Source: an uncultured Alphaproteobacteria bacterium (lineage in GTDB: Bacteria > Pseudomonadota > Alphaproteobacteria > RF32 > CAG-239). From it: a stretch of DNA of 64,000 nt. Below the pieces are notes generated by a model. That model was not told the DNA's origin. It did not search any database and saw only the letters and a list, made by a program, of their open reading frames with translations. The translations under genes and the position numbers were made by a program. Positions 1 through 8,526 of the stretch are shown here, piece after piece; positions within the stretch are counted from its first letter, which is position 1, and every line of letters starts with the position of its first letter. Location: NCBI GenBank assembly GCA_934229625.1, contig CAKQDU010000002.1, forward strand, positions 184,405 through 248,404, read 5' to 3'.

Positions 1-267
1 TAAAACCGGTTGTTGCACGTTATTCAAATTATTTATCTTAGCTTCCAATGTGCCTATTTTTGAATTATAATCAGCAACCAGCTGCGATGCCAAATCTTCA
101 TTAAGTGTTTTTGTCAGTTCTATATTATAAATCACACTGCCGGCACAGCAAAACAAGGCAATCAGGCAAACAACGCCGGCATAGCTTCTGGAAGTCTGCT
201 TTGTTTTATTTACGGGCATAGTATTCTCTGCCTGATTAACTTCTTCTTTTTTTTCAATTTTAGCCAT
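1..267 (-). CDS. Membrane-anchored protein, N-terminal 89 residues only (possibly mitofilin-like)
   Basis: The gene runs off the left edge of the window. Reading leftward from the ATG at 267 (AAGGA ribosome site about 8 bases upstream) gives a charged N-terminus rich in Lys and Glu, one hydrophobic segment at about residues 30-47 (AGVVCLIALFCCAGSVIY), then a polar stretch that looks helical or coiled-coil (LTKTLNEDLASQL...). In many alphaproteobacteria the gene divergent from tsaD belongs to a hemC-hemD-mitofilin (COG4223/Mic60-like) cluster, and this topology (one N-terminal membrane helix, then a coiled coil) fits the mitofilin member. That assignment rests on context and topology only; the visible part has no diagnostic motif. 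Confidence 0.55.
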   Translation of the reverse strand, partial: MAKIEKKEEVNQAENTMPVNKTKQTSRSYAGVVCLIALFCCAGSVIYNIELTKTLNEDLASQLVADYNSKIGTLEAKINNLNNVQQPVL

Positions 268-284
268 TTTATGTATCCTTTTCC

Positions 285-322
285 TTGACAAATTGCCAGA
301 TTATATTTCATATAGTTATAAT
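285..322 (+). promoter_or_regulatory. Probable sigma70 promoter of tsaD-nth
   Basis: TATAAT at 317-322 is preceded by TTGCCA at 293-298 (18 bp spacer); an alternative -35, TTGACA, is at 285-290. Transcription would start near 329 and give a leader of about 40 bases before tsaD. Confidence 0.45.
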
Positions 323-371
323 AGAAAAAAGTTTACAGATGATAAACAAAAAAAGATAGTGGAATAAATAA

Positions 372-1448
372 ATGATAGTCTTGGGAATTGAAAGCAGCTG
401 CGATGACACCGGCGCCGCCGTGGTGACAGATGAAAAAGAAATTTTAGGTGAAGCATTGCAGTCACAGGAAGAACATAAACGCTATGGCGGCGTGGTGCCT
501 GAAATTGCCGCTCGCGCACATTTAGAACATGTTGATGAGATTGTCGGCACTTGTTTAGAGCGCGCGCAAATTTCTATAAACAATGTTGATGCTATTGCCG
601 CTTCTGCCGGACCGGGGTTAATCGGCGGCGTTGTTGTTGGAGTTATGACAGCTAAAGCTTTGGCACTTGCCTTAAACAAGCCTTTTGTGGCGGTAAATCA
701 CTTAGAAAGCCACGCTTTATGCGCTCGCTTGGTGCATCCTATTGAATTTCCATATTTGCTTCTTTTAGTTTCCGGCGGTCATTGTCAAATTTTGGTAGTA
801 AAAAACGTCGGAGAATATGAACGATTGGGAACAACCATAGATGACGCTGCCGGCGAAGCTTTTGATAAAGTCGCAAAAATGCTTGGTTTAGGCTATCCCG
901 GAGGACCTATGATTGAAAAATTAGCGGCTGTCGGAGATGATTCTCGTTTTACTTTACCTCGTCCGCTTCTAAATTCGGGAGATTGCAATCTATCGTTTTC
1001 CGGTCTGAAAACAGCCGTACGCAAAATTATCGAATCATATTCTCCCGATGGCAATGTTGAACATGCAATTTTACCTAAACAAGACATTTCAGACATCTGC
1101 GCTTGCTTTCAAATGACTGCGACCGATTGTTTGGTGCGAAAATTGGAAAAAGCCATATCTTACTTTAAACAAAAGTATCCTGACGGACATCAATTGGTGG
1201 TTTCCGGAGGTGTGGCTTCAAACACATATTTGCGCGGCAAATTGAATAAGTTAGCCGAAAAGCACGGATTGGAATTTGCTGCTCCGCCGATTCGCTTTTG
1301 TACTGATAATGGCGTTATGGTGGCTTGGGCCGGCTTAGAACGCTTTCGCAAAGGCTATGTAAGTCCGCTTGATTTTAAGCCTCGTCCGCGTTGGCCGCTG
1401 GATGAAAACGCACCCAAAGCAGCAGGAGCCGGAGGTGTTAAGGCCTAA
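372..1448 (+). CDS. tsaD: tRNA N6-adenosine threonylcarbamoyltransferase TsaD
   Basis: This is the catalytic subunit that transfers threonylcarbamoyl from TC-AMP onto A37 of ANN-decoding tRNAs (t6A), acting with TsaB and TsaE in the cytoplasm. The 358-residue product has the ASKHA-fold start GIESSCDDTGAAVV, the metal-binding motif HLESH (H110 and H114) and the later GGVASN and CTDNG motifs. Length is normal for the family. The ATG at 372 gives the canonical N-terminus MIVLGIESS. Its stop codon overlaps the start of nth (TAATG), so the two are probably co-transcribed. Confidence 0.97.
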   Translation: MIVLGIESSCDDTGAAVVTDEKEILGEALQSQEEHKRYGGVVPEIAARAHLEHVDEIVGTCLERAQISINNVDAIAASAGPGLIGGVVVGVMTAKALALALNKPFVAVNHLESHALCARLVHPIEFPYLLLLVSGGHCQILVVKNVGEYERLGTTIDDAAGEAFDKVAKMLGLGYPGGPMIEKLAAVGDDSRFTLPRPLLNSGDCNLSFSGLKTAVRKIIESYSPDGNVEHAILPKQDISDICACFQMTATDCLVRKLEKAISYFKQKYPDGHQLVVSGGVASNTYLRGKLNKLAEKHGLEFAAPPIRFCTDNGVMVAWAGLERFRKGYVSPLDFKPRPRWPLDENAPKAAGAGGVKA

Positions 1449-2083
1449 TGCGCAAAACCTCGGAAATTTTGGAAATTATGCGGATTTTTGAGCGGGAAAA
1501 TCCTAATCCGCAATGCGAACTGCACTTTCATAATCCCTATACGCTGTTAGTGGCTGTGATGCTCTCGGCGCAAAGTACGGATAAAGGCGTAAACAAGGCA
1601 ACGCATGAATTATTCAAAGTTGCCGACACACCGCAAAAGATGCTGTCGTTAGGAATTGATGAGCTTAAAAAACATATAAAGACAATCGGACTTTATAACA
1701 ACAAGGCTAAAAACATTATGGAAATGAGCCGCCAGTTAGCAGCCGATTTCAACGGAGAAGTTCCGGCTGACAGAAATATTTTGACAACGCTTGCCGGTGT
1801 GGGACGAAAAACCGCCAATGTGGTTATGAACGTATGGTTCAAACAACCGACTTTAGCTGTTGACACTCATGTTATGCGCATTTCCCATCGGCTTGACTTC
1901 AGTCAGGGAAAAACTCCGTTTGAAGTTGAAAAAGACCTGCTTAAAGTTCTGCCTGAAAACTTAATAATCAACACAAATCATTGGCTGGTTCTTTTCGGTC
2001 GCTATATTTGCAAAGCTCAGCGCCCTTTATGCGAAAAATGCCCGATAAACTCATACTGCCATTGCCAAGATAAACGAATCTGA
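1448..2083 (+). CDS. nth: Endonuclease III
   Basis: This is a bifunctional DNA glycosylase/AP lyase that removes oxidised pyrimidines in base excision repair. The 211-residue product carries the helix-hairpin-helix LAGVGRKTANVV with the Schiff-base lysine K121, the catalytic aspartate D139 in AVDTHV, and a [4Fe-4S] cluster motif C-x6-C-x2-C-x5-C (C188, C195, C198, C204) near the C-terminus. It is complete and of standard length. Its start overlaps the tsaD stop, indicating translational coupling. It ends 1 base from the convergent lipoprotein gene, with no obvious terminator between them. Confidence 0.97.
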   Translation: MRKTSEILEIMRIFERENPNPQCELHFHNPYTLLVAVMLSAQSTDKGVNKATHELFKVADTPQKMLSLGIDELKKHIKTIGLYNNKAKNIMEMSRQLAADFNGEVPADRNILTTLAGVGRKTANVVMNVWFKQPTLAVDTHVMRISHRLDFSQGKTPFEVEKDLLKVLPENLIINTNHWLVLFGRYICKAQRPLCEKCPINSYCHCQDKRI

Positions 2084-2084
2084 C

Positions 2085-2651
2085 TTACATTTTGCTTAAA
2101 GTTTTGGCAATCTCTGCGCTGAGCTGATGAACAGCAGCATTTTCTGCTTTTACTAATTCGGCAATAGTCTCACCGTTAACCGCTGTTTCATAAGCTGATT
2201 GACGGCGTTTCAATACAATATTATCCGCATTAAGAATGCTCCACCATGCTGAAAGCTTAACTTTATTGCCGCGATACGCTTCAATCTTGTTAATTTCTAT
2301 CTTAACATTATAAGGTAATGTTTCCGTATCATAACGAGCGCTTTTCACATATGACTTAGGCAAATAAATCATCAAATCGTTTGTAACCGTACTTTGTAAA
2401 ACAGATGATAACGTTTCTCCCCAGCGGCTAAACTCAAGCATATTTATTTTTTGGGATTTATTATCATATGTCACCATTTGCGGACGGTCAAGCAAATCAG
2501 GAACATTGACTGTTTGTACGGCAACGCTCAGCTGTTTGTCGGAAATTTTTTCCAAACCATAACTGTCCATCATATAAAATGCCGAATTTGGCGAGCGCCA
2601 ACAGCAGGCTGCGGCAAAAAACACGATACAATATATAAAAAACTTTTTCAT
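2085..2651 (-). CDS. ABC transporter auxiliary lipoprotein, PqiC/MlaB-associated family
   Basis: The 188-residue protein starts with a lipoprotein signal (MKKFFIYCIVFFAAAC, lipobox AAAC with the lipidated Cys near residue 16), followed by the mixed alpha/beta domain of the ABC-type transport auxiliary (PqiC) family, including the typical FSRWGETL segment. In the MCE systems of alphaproteobacteria such a lipoprotein is the periplasmic or outer-membrane partner of the MlaD-like protein. Its ATG overlaps the mlaD stop by 4 bases, making it the last gene of the mlaE-mlaF-mlaD run. The exact family name comes from pattern and context. Confidence 0.8.
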   Translation of the reverse strand: MKKFFIYCIVFFAAACCWRSPNSAFYMMDSYGLEKISDKQLSVAVQTVNVPDLLDRPQMVTYDNKSQKINMLEFSRWGETLSSVLQSTVTNDLMIYLPKSYVKSARYDTETLPYNVKIEINKIEAYRGNKVKLSAWWSILNADNIVLKRRQSAYETAVNGETIAELVKAENAAVHQLSAEIAKTLSKM

Positions 2652-3433
2652 TTTGGTCTCCTTTTACCCTGTAGCATTGCTTCCGGATGACGTTCTAAAT
2701 AGTCTGCCAAATTTTGGATAGAACGCCCTGCTTTAGTCATCTGCTCCACCATAGCATTAAAATTCGTGATAGTTTTTTCGGCGCGTGTTGCCTGACCATC
2801 CAAAAGCTTATCTGTTTTATCGGTTATACTATAGAGATTATCCATAATCGGCGGCAGTTTATCATCCAATTCTTTTAGCAAATTACCCAGCTGCATCATA
2901 TTTTCTCTAAACGGAATTTCCTGCAAATCTTTAGAAATCATACCTATAGAAGAAATAACCGTCGGAATTTCCAAATGCTCTCCCGTGCCTCTTAAAATTG
3001 CCGGAACGCTTGGGTCCATATCTAATTCTATCATCAGCTGACCGGTTAAATAGTTTGCGCTGATTAAACGTGCGCGCAAACCTTTTTCTATCAGACTGTG
3101 CAATATTTCTTCCGCCGAAGCATCTTTATTACCATCTTTCATCTGAAAAGAACGATTTTGCTTAAAAGTAATAAAGACCGGCATTTTGAATGTTCCGTTC
3201 TGCAAATTAGTCACCAGACTTATTTTGGCAACCTGCCCGACTTCAACCCCCTTAAACACCACAGAAGAACCGACGCTCAACCCCTGAATTGACTCTTCAA
3301 AATACAAAACGACATATTGAGAATCATCAGAAGTAAATTTTTTGATTACATAATGAAAGATTATTGCGGAAAAGACTAAAAAGCCGGTTAAAACAAAAAG
3401 CCCTACCATTTTATAGGTTTTATTCTTTTGCAT
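2648..3433 (-). CDS. MCE-domain substrate-binding protein (MlaD family)
   Basis: This is the periplasmic lipid-binding component of a phospholipid/sterol ABC importer or exporter of the Mla type. The 261-residue protein has one N-terminal membrane anchor (about residues 9-29), then the MCE core (about 38-120) with the conserved LSVGSSVVFKGVEVGQV stretch, and a helical C-terminal tail with amphipathic segments (LLKELDDKLPPIMDNLYS) of the kind that form the needle or helical barrel in MCE proteins. The start overlaps the end of the ATPase gene by 14 bases. An alternative start at Met9 is possible. Confidence 0.9.
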   Translation of the reverse strand: MQKNKTYKMVGLFVLTGFLVFSAIIFHYVIKKFTSDDSQYVVLYFEESIQGLSVGSSVVFKGVEVGQVAKISLVTNLQNGTFKMPVFITFKQNRSFQMKDGNKDASAEEILHSLIEKGLRARLISANYLTGQLMIELDMDPSVPAILRGTGEHLEIPTVISSIGMISKDLQEIPFRENMMQLGNLLKELDDKLPPIMDNLYSITDKTDKLLDGQATRAEKTITNFNAMVEQMTKAGRSIQNLADYLERHPEAMLQGKRRPK

Positions 3434-4178
3434 TTTTCTTACCCCTTGTTAAAAATTCCAAAACCTCTTGGTTTGGCGGATTTTTCAAAATATCATGCGG
3501 ATTTCCTTTGGCTGAAATGCTCTTACTTACCGGGTCTAAAAAAATAGAATTTGTGCCAATAGAAAAAATAGAGGCCAACTCATGAGTAACTACCACAATA
3601 GTTGTCCCCAGACTACGGTTTATTTCAATAATCAAATCATCCAAATTGCGAGAGCTGATAGGGTCCAATCCGGCGGACGGCTCATCAAAATACACAATTT
3701 CCGGGTCAAGCGCCAAAGCTCTTGCCAAGCCGGCACGTTTTTTCATTCCGCCGCTGATTTCCGCAGGATAAAAATCATCAAATCCTGCTAAACCTACCAA
3801 CGACAGTTTGAGTGCCGCCAGTTCTTTGATTTCGGCGGTAGAATAACTGGAATATTGCTGCAAAGGCAGAGCAATATTTTCGGCCAGCGTCATGGAGCTG
3901 AACAACGCTCCTCCCTGATATAAAATACCTGATTTTTTACGGATTTTTTCTAACTGCGCGGTTGATGCTTTGGTAATGTTTATACCGTCTATAACAACAT
4001 CTCCGGCAAGCGGCGGCAATAATCCCGTCAAAACACGCAGCATACTGCTTTTTCCGCATCCGCTTCCTCCCATGATAATAAATATATCGCCTTTATTAAC
4101 CACAAAATCAGCATTTTGCTGCAACACAAAACTGCCGTATCCCATAGTCAGATTTTTCACTTCTATCATTGCACTCAT
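3420..4178 (-). CDS. mlaF: ABC transporter ATP-binding protein, MlaF type
   Basis: This is the cytoplasmic ATPase that drives the Mla-type lipid transporter. Walker A is GGSGCGKSS, the signature motif is ISGGMKKR, and Walker B is EIVYFDEPSAGLDP, followed by the switch His in VVVTHE. The start is placed at 4178 (MSAMIEVKNL) because that ATG overlaps the permease stop (ATGA); the reading frame is open further upstream but would lie inside the permease gene. The product is 252 residues, normal for MlaF. Gene order permease-ATPase-MCE-lipoprotein matches other alphaproteobacteria. Confidence 0.93.
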   Translation of the reverse strand: MSAMIEVKNLTMGYGSFVLQQNADFVVNKGDIFIIMGGSGCGKSSMLRVLTGLLPPLAGDVVIDGINITKASTAQLEKIRKKSGILYQGGALFSSMTLAENIALPLQQYSSYSTAEIKELAALKLSLVGLAGFDDFYPAEISGGMKKRAGLARALALDPEIVYFDEPSAGLDPISSRNLDDLIIEINRSLGTTIVVVTHELASIFSIGTNSIFLDPVSKSISAKGNPHDILKNPPNQEVLEFLTRGKKNAKE

Positions 4179-5317
4179 ATTCCAAGCTCCTGACAGATAA
4201 CCGTAATAATTCCGGTGGCAACAATCATCCAAACAATAGCACAGACAACCGAACGAGTAGTCGCCAATCCCACACTATCCGCATTGCGTCCGCAGTTGAT
4301 ACCCTGATAACAGCCGCATAAAGCTATAATAACTCCGAAACACAAGCTATGAAACAATCCGACTAAAAAATTATCGATATAAAAAGCATTAAATGCATAC
4401 TTCCAATATTCCTGATATGGAAGTCCTATAAGCACCACCCCGACAAAAGCTCCGCCAAGCATTCCCATAAAATCAGACAACATAGTCAATATCGGCATTG
4501 CAATAAACAACGCCAATAAACGCGGTAAAACCAAAAAGTCTATTCTGGAAAAACCCATTGTCTCCAAAGCGTCCAATTCTTCATTAACCTGCATGGTTCC
4601 GATTGCTGCGGCATAAGAAGAACCTGTGCGTCCGGCCATAATAATACCAACCATTATCGCGCCCATTATACGGCACATACCGATTGTAACCAAACTGGCT
4701 ATATATATTTGCGCGCCAAATTCTTGCAGTTGCACTCCGCCGACAAAAGCTAAAATTAAGCCCACTAAAAAGCTGATTAGAGCAACTATTCCCAAAGCCT
4801 TAGGGCCGCAATCTTCCAACGCCGCAAAAAAATCTCTGCCGCGCATTATTGTATTGGCCGTAAAAAGACGCCCCACCGCGCCCGAAACCTGTCCGCAAAA
4901 GTAAAATACTTTAGCTGTAAGATGTAAAAAACCGACTGTTTTATAGCCTACGGTTTCTATAAAACTCAGATTGTTTTCATCTGATTTAACCGGCGAACGG
5001 TCAACCTCAAAAGCAAGTCTGATTAAATCTTGAATATTTTGCGGCAGAGCCTTGAGCTCAATTTTTATATTTTGCTTTTTAGCCTGTTTTATCGTCTCAA
5101 ATATAAGCAAAAGCAAAGAGGAATCCCACACACCCAAATCTGAGGCGCTAAAATATATACATTGCGGTTTTTTATTGACGGCGCCGCCTATTTTCAGTAA
5201 AGCATCGGCACCGTCAAATTGTTGAAAATTTCCGGAAAAACAAATTGCCAAACAGTTATTGTCTGTATGCAAAGCGACATCAGCCTGTTTATTATTTGTT
5301 TTTTCCGTCATGTTCAT
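4175..5317 (-). CDS. mlaE: MlaE-type permease with N-terminal STAS-like domain
   Basis: This is the inner-membrane permease of the Mla lipid transporter. About 110 N-terminal residues resemble a STAS/MlaB-like domain (for example CIYFSASDLGVWDSSLLLLI) fused to the MlaE permease domain with several membrane segments and the conserved IMVGIIMAGRTGSSYAAAIG and EELDALETMG motifs. The fusion replaces the separate MlaB protein of enterobacteria. The start at 5317 (MNMTEKTN) or 5311 is uncertain; it overlaps the 3' end of yacG by about 20 bases. The longer open frame to 5359 would lie inside yacG. Confidence 0.9.
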   Translation of the reverse strand: MNMTEKTNNKQADVALHTDNNCLAICFSGNFQQFDGADALLKIGGAVNKKPQCIYFSASDLGVWDSSLLLLIFETIKQAKKQNIKIELKALPQNIQDLIRLAFEVDRSPVKSDENNLSFIETVGYKTVGFLHLTAKVFYFCGQVSGAVGRLFTANTIMRGRDFFAALEDCGPKALGIVALISFLVGLILAFVGGVQLQEFGAQIYIASLVTIGMCRIMGAIMVGIIMAGRTGSSYAAAIGTMQVNEELDALETMGFSRIDFLVLPRLLALFIAMPILTMLSDFMGMLGGAFVGVVLIGLPYQEYWKYAFNAFYIDNFLVGLFHSLCFGVIIALCGCYQGINCGRNADSVGLATTRSVVCAIVWMIVATGIITVICQELGI

Positions 5318-5507
5318 TTTCCAAAGCTTCGTATAATTCTTCGGTTTCCATTTCATCAAGCGTTTCAGCCGGAACGGAATAATCGCCGTTAAACCAACGT
5401 CCCAAATCTACATCCGCACATCTTTTAGAGCAAAACGGCATATATTTGTCATCGCTAAACAATTTATGGCAAATCGGGCATTTATGTGTTTTGATGACAT
5501 TATCCAT
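5292..5507 (-). CDS. yacG: Zinc-binding DNA gyrase inhibitor YacG
   Basis: A 71-residue protein with the YacG zinc finger C-x2-C-x15-C-x3-C (CPIC ... FCSKRC) followed by the typical VDLGRWFNGDYSVP segment. In E. coli YacG binds GyrB and inhibits gyrase. It lies 3 bases after the RNase G-like gene, as in many alphaproteobacteria (maf-rng-yacG). The C-terminal acidic tail is encoded in the region overlapping the mlaE start. Confidence 0.92.
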   Translation of the reverse strand: MDNVIKTHKCPICHKLFSDDKYMPFCSKRCADVDLGRWFNGDYSVPAETLDEMETEELYEALENEHDGKNK

Positions 5508-5510
5508 TTT

Positions 5511-6674
5511 TTATGGCTCCACGCGTCCGGTTCCGCTGCAGGTCGGGCATTCAACAGTATATAAATCACGCAGGCTCGGACGGCGGCGCTGACGCAGTAT
5601 TTCTACATTGCCGGCACGACTTAGTCCCAGCACACGACTATGACATATATCATCGGCAAGTTCTTCTTCCAAGACTTCAAGCACTTTTTTCATAAAACGA
5701 TATTCTGAAGAACCGGCAAAATCGATAATAATTTTACCGGATAAATTGCGCAAACGAATTTGTCTGGCAATTTCTTTTGCCGCTTCAATATTCAGGCTAT
5801 CTAAATCACCCACGCTGCGCTTTCCGCCGCTATCCACATCAATTGCAACAAATGCGCGGGTTTCCTCAATATGCAGATTACCACCGTGTTTTAGTTTAAC
5901 CGTACGGTTCAAAGCCTCAACAATCGCATCATCTACACCAAACTCCTCAAAAGCTTCTTTTTTTAAGGTTACCGTTCCGGCAAACGCACTTTCAATCTGT
6001 TCTTTCAGTTTTGGCGTATCGACCACAATTTCTTTCAAGCTGTCTTTATATCGGCAGATGTATTCAAACAGCGGATTCTCTTTTGTATAGAGAACGGCCG
6101 GCGCTGTTAAAGTACGGGCTTTTTTACGTATATTTTCATAAATTTCACGCAAAGCTGTCATTTCTTCTAAAAGTTGAGGTTCTGTAGCTTCGGTTGAAGC
6201 AGTGCGTAAAATCCATCCTTCCTGACCTAAAGAATGTTCCTGCACAATTTTTTTATAAGCCGATACTTTTTCAATATCTTCAATTTTAGAAGATGCTTCA
6301 ACATCAAATTTAAACGGACAATAAACCAAATAAGTTCCTGCCAGCTGAATATTGCGAACCACTTTAGCGCCTTTTTCGGCTCTTTTTTCCTGAACCACCT
6401 GCACAACAACGCTTTGTCCCTCGCTCATGCCGGCTTCTTTAAGAGTCGGCTCATACGAATTTAAAAAAGCTTCATGTCCATCACCTATATTCACCATAAA
6501 TCCGACATGATTATTAGCCAAACTGATTTTTTTGCAGATTCGTCCCAAATAGACATTTCCTTCCAATGCGCGATTTTCATTATAAATATCTATTTCCATC
6601 AATCCGGTTTCATCAAAAACGGCAATTCCCGCAGCTTCCTCGTTACGGTCAAATATAATTTTTTCTGCTTTCAT
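5511..6674 (-). CDS. rng: Ribonuclease E/G family protein (RNase G-like)
   Basis: A 387-residue member of the RNase E/G family that cleaves single-stranded AU-rich RNA. Visible features are an S1-like segment near residues 35-75 (NVYLGRICKKI ... NIGDGHEAFL), the catalytic-site aspartates in FVAIDVDSGG and IIIDFAG, and the C-terminal zinc-link motif CPTCSGTGRV. It lacks the long degradosome-scaffold tail of RNase E, so it is RNase G-like. It overlaps maf by 4 bases. Some alphaproteobacterial annotations call this protein simply ribonuclease E/G. Confidence 0.92.
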   Translation of the reverse strand: MKAEKIIFDRNEEAAGIAVFDETGLMEIDIYNENRALEGNVYLGRICKKISLANNHVGFMVNIGDGHEAFLNSYEPTLKEAGMSEGQSVVVQVVQEKRAEKGAKVVRNIQLAGTYLVYCPFKFDVEASSKIEDIEKVSAYKKIVQEHSLGQEGWILRTASTEATEPQLLEEMTALREIYENIRKKARTLTAPAVLYTKENPLFEYICRYKDSLKEIVVDTPKLKEQIESAFAGTVTLKKEAFEEFGVDDAIVEALNRTVKLKHGGNLHIEETRAFVAIDVDSGGKRSVGDLDSLNIEAAKEIARQIRLRNLSGKIIIDFAGSSEYRFMKKVLEVLEEELADDICHSRVLGLSRAGNVEILRQRRRPSLRDLYTVECPTCSGTGRVEP

Positions 6675-7249
6675 CGGATATTCTCCCCTTTTAATAAATT
6701 CAGCGTTTCATAAAGCGGCAGCCCGATTATTCCGCTGTAAGAACCTAAAATACGGCTGACATAAGCCGCTATACAACCATCTATGCGATATCCGCAAACA
6801 CCATGCCAATCGTCACTCTGCACATAGCTCTTAATTTCATCCGGAGTCAATTTTTTCATGGTTATTTTAGAGCTTATGGTTTTTTGCGAAACTTTTCCTT
6901 GTTTATTTATAAGGCAAACCGAGCTTATCACACGATGTGTTTTGCCTGACAGCAGATTCATTACTTTAGTTTGCTCATCTGCATTTTTAGCCTTATGCAA
7001 TACCTTTTTACCGACAGCGACAATAGTGTCACAAGCCAAAATATTTTCACTCGGATAATCTGCCGCAACCTTTTGAGCTTTTTCCAAAGCCATACGGCGC
7101 ACATAAGGAAGAGGGTCTTCATGTGGTCTGCAATCTTCACAAATATCCGCCGGAACAATTTTTTTCGGTTCATAAGCAATTTGCCGCAACAAAGCAATAC
7201 GTTGCGGCGAACCTGAAGCTAAAACAAAATCTTTAACTGCTGTATTCAT
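6671..7249 (-). CDS. maf: Maf family nucleoside triphosphate pyrophosphatase
   Basis: The 192-residue product begins with the Maf signature LASGSPQRIALLRQ and has the CDTIVAVGKKVL segment and the GGYR-like VCGYRIDGC region. Maf proteins hydrolyse dTTP/UTP or modified nucleotides and are linked to house-cleaning and septum control. It sits 6 bases after dksA and overlaps rng by 4 bases, so the four genes dksA-maf-rng-yacG form one transcriptional run. The dTTP or m7GTP specificity cannot be decided from the sequence alone. Confidence 0.93.
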   Translation of the reverse strand: MNTAVKDFVLASGSPQRIALLRQIAYEPKKIVPADICEDCRPHEDPLPYVRRMALEKAQKVAADYPSENILACDTIVAVGKKVLHKAKNADEQTKVMNLLSGKTHRVISSVCLINKQGKVSQKTISSKITMKKLTPDEIKSYVQSDDWHGVCGYRIDGCIAAYVSRILGSYSGIIGLPLYETLNLLKGENIR

Positions 7250-7255
7250 ACGGCG

Positions 7256-7681
7256 CTAAGCCTCGTCATCATAAGTTTTTTCCATACGTTCATGACGTTC
7301 TTGAGCTTCAATTGACAATGTAGCAACCGGACGAGCCTCCAAACGTTCCAAACCGATTGGCTCGCCTGTTTCTTCACAATATCCGTATGTACCATCTTCA
7401 ATACGTTCAAGTGCGGAATCTATTTTTGAAATAAGCTTGCGAATACGGTCCTTCGTACGCAAATCCAAAGATTTATCTGTTTCCAAAGAAGCGCGGTCTA
7501 TTTCATCCGGCTGATTCAATCCGCCTTGACGCAAATCTTCCAAAGTATCAACTGATTGTGAAACAATGGATTTTTTCCAATTTTCCAGCTTCTGGCGGAA
7601 GTATTCAAGTTGCATATCATTCATGTATTCTTCATCTGCCGAAGGCTTATAATCCGGCGGTAAAACAATAGAAGCTGTCAT
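7256..7681 (-). CDS. dksA: RNA polymerase-binding transcription factor DksA
   Basis: A 141-residue TraR/DksA protein that binds in the secondary channel of RNA polymerase and acts with ppGpp. The coiled-coil region (about residues 25-105) is followed by the zinc-finger region, but only the first cysteine remains: GYCEETGEPIG ... ATLSIEAQERHE, where Thr, Ser and Ala replace the other three. This degenerate finger is usual for alphaproteobacterial DksA and supports the class assignment. The ATG at 7681 follows an AGGAG ribosome site. Confidence 0.95.
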   Translation of the reverse strand: MTASIVLPPDYKPSADEEYMNDMQLEYFRQKLENWKKSIVSQSVDTLEDLRQGGLNQPDEIDRASLETDKSLDLRTKDRIRKLISKIDSALERIEDGTYGYCEETGEPIGLERLEARPVATLSIEAQERHERMEKTYDDEA

Positions 7682-7771
7682 TAGTATCTCCTTTATAAAA
7701 ATTATTTTCTAAATAGTTAGCAATTTTATGCAAAAACTTCAACATTTTTTCTGATTTAATCACACAAAAGC

Positions 7772-8407
7772 CTAGTTAAATACCCACATAATCAAATTAC
7801 CGCTATTTTTATTACATTGCCCGTTATCATTAACATCTTTTCCTGCCAATACCGACCGGGTTGCCGGCAATTCTGAAACTCCGTTTGTGGCTTCGGCATA
7901 AACAGGCCAATACCAATAATTACCGTTAACAATCATTGAATAGAGGTCAACAACCTTATTAGTGTGCCATTCTTTCATAGCCATTTCAATACATTGTTCG
8001 CGGTCAAGACCGGCAAAAGAAATATAAAACTTATCTTTTGCTTCTTCGGCATTATTGGGAATACCGACCTTAACCTCTCCTCCGAAAACATTAAATATTT
8101 TGTTTCCGGAACTGGTTTTAACTACTTTATATGATTTAGGAATAAGTTTAAGTCCCTCTTTATTAAGGGCGGCGCTGCTTTTGCCATTTACCATATTCAC
8201 AATATTTTTATAATTAGCTTCCACAGCCGAGCTTTTTAAAATAGCGCCTGCCAGCTCAGATAGCTGCACATTGGCTTGGCTCAACTTATATTCAGAATAT
8301 GCGTTCGACACAATTTTACTGACACCGGCGACAATAGCCATAACAGCGGCCATATATCCCATGACCTCAATCATTGAACGCCCTCGCTGATTGTCTTGAT
8401 AACTCAT
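7772..8407 (-). CDS. Type IV pilin-like protein, divergent form
   Basis: A 211-residue protein with a short charged leader, then GRSMIEVMGYMAAVMAIVAG, a pilin-type hydrophobic N-terminal helix with Glu at +5 after a presumed Gly-Arg cleavage. The rest is a soluble domain with a C-terminal region NGQCNKNSGNLIMWVF. It shares the GRSMIE start with three other genes in this window (9740-10345, 39440-40087, 62965-63666), but its helix and C-terminus differ from theirs. It is likely a pilin or pseudopilin; its partner assembly genes are not in the window. Confidence 0.7.
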   Translation of the reverse strand: MSYQDNQRGRSMIEVMGYMAAVMAIVAGVSKIVSNAYSEYKLSQANVQLSELAGAILKSSAVEANYKNIVNMVNGKSSAALNKEGLKLIPKSYKVVKTSSGNKIFNVFGGEVKVGIPNNAEEAKDKFYISFAGLDREQCIEMAMKEWHTNKVVDLYSMIVNGNYWYWPVYAEATNGVSELPATRSVLAGKDVNDNGQCNKNSGNLIMWVFN

Positions 8408-8526
8408 CTTTTTACTCCTCTATCTTCAAAAGTAGCACAAAAAACATTATTTCTCAACAAAATTACTTTATTTTTATAATAAAATTATTATAATGTCGTT
8501 AAATAATTTTGTTAAAGGAAGTATAA

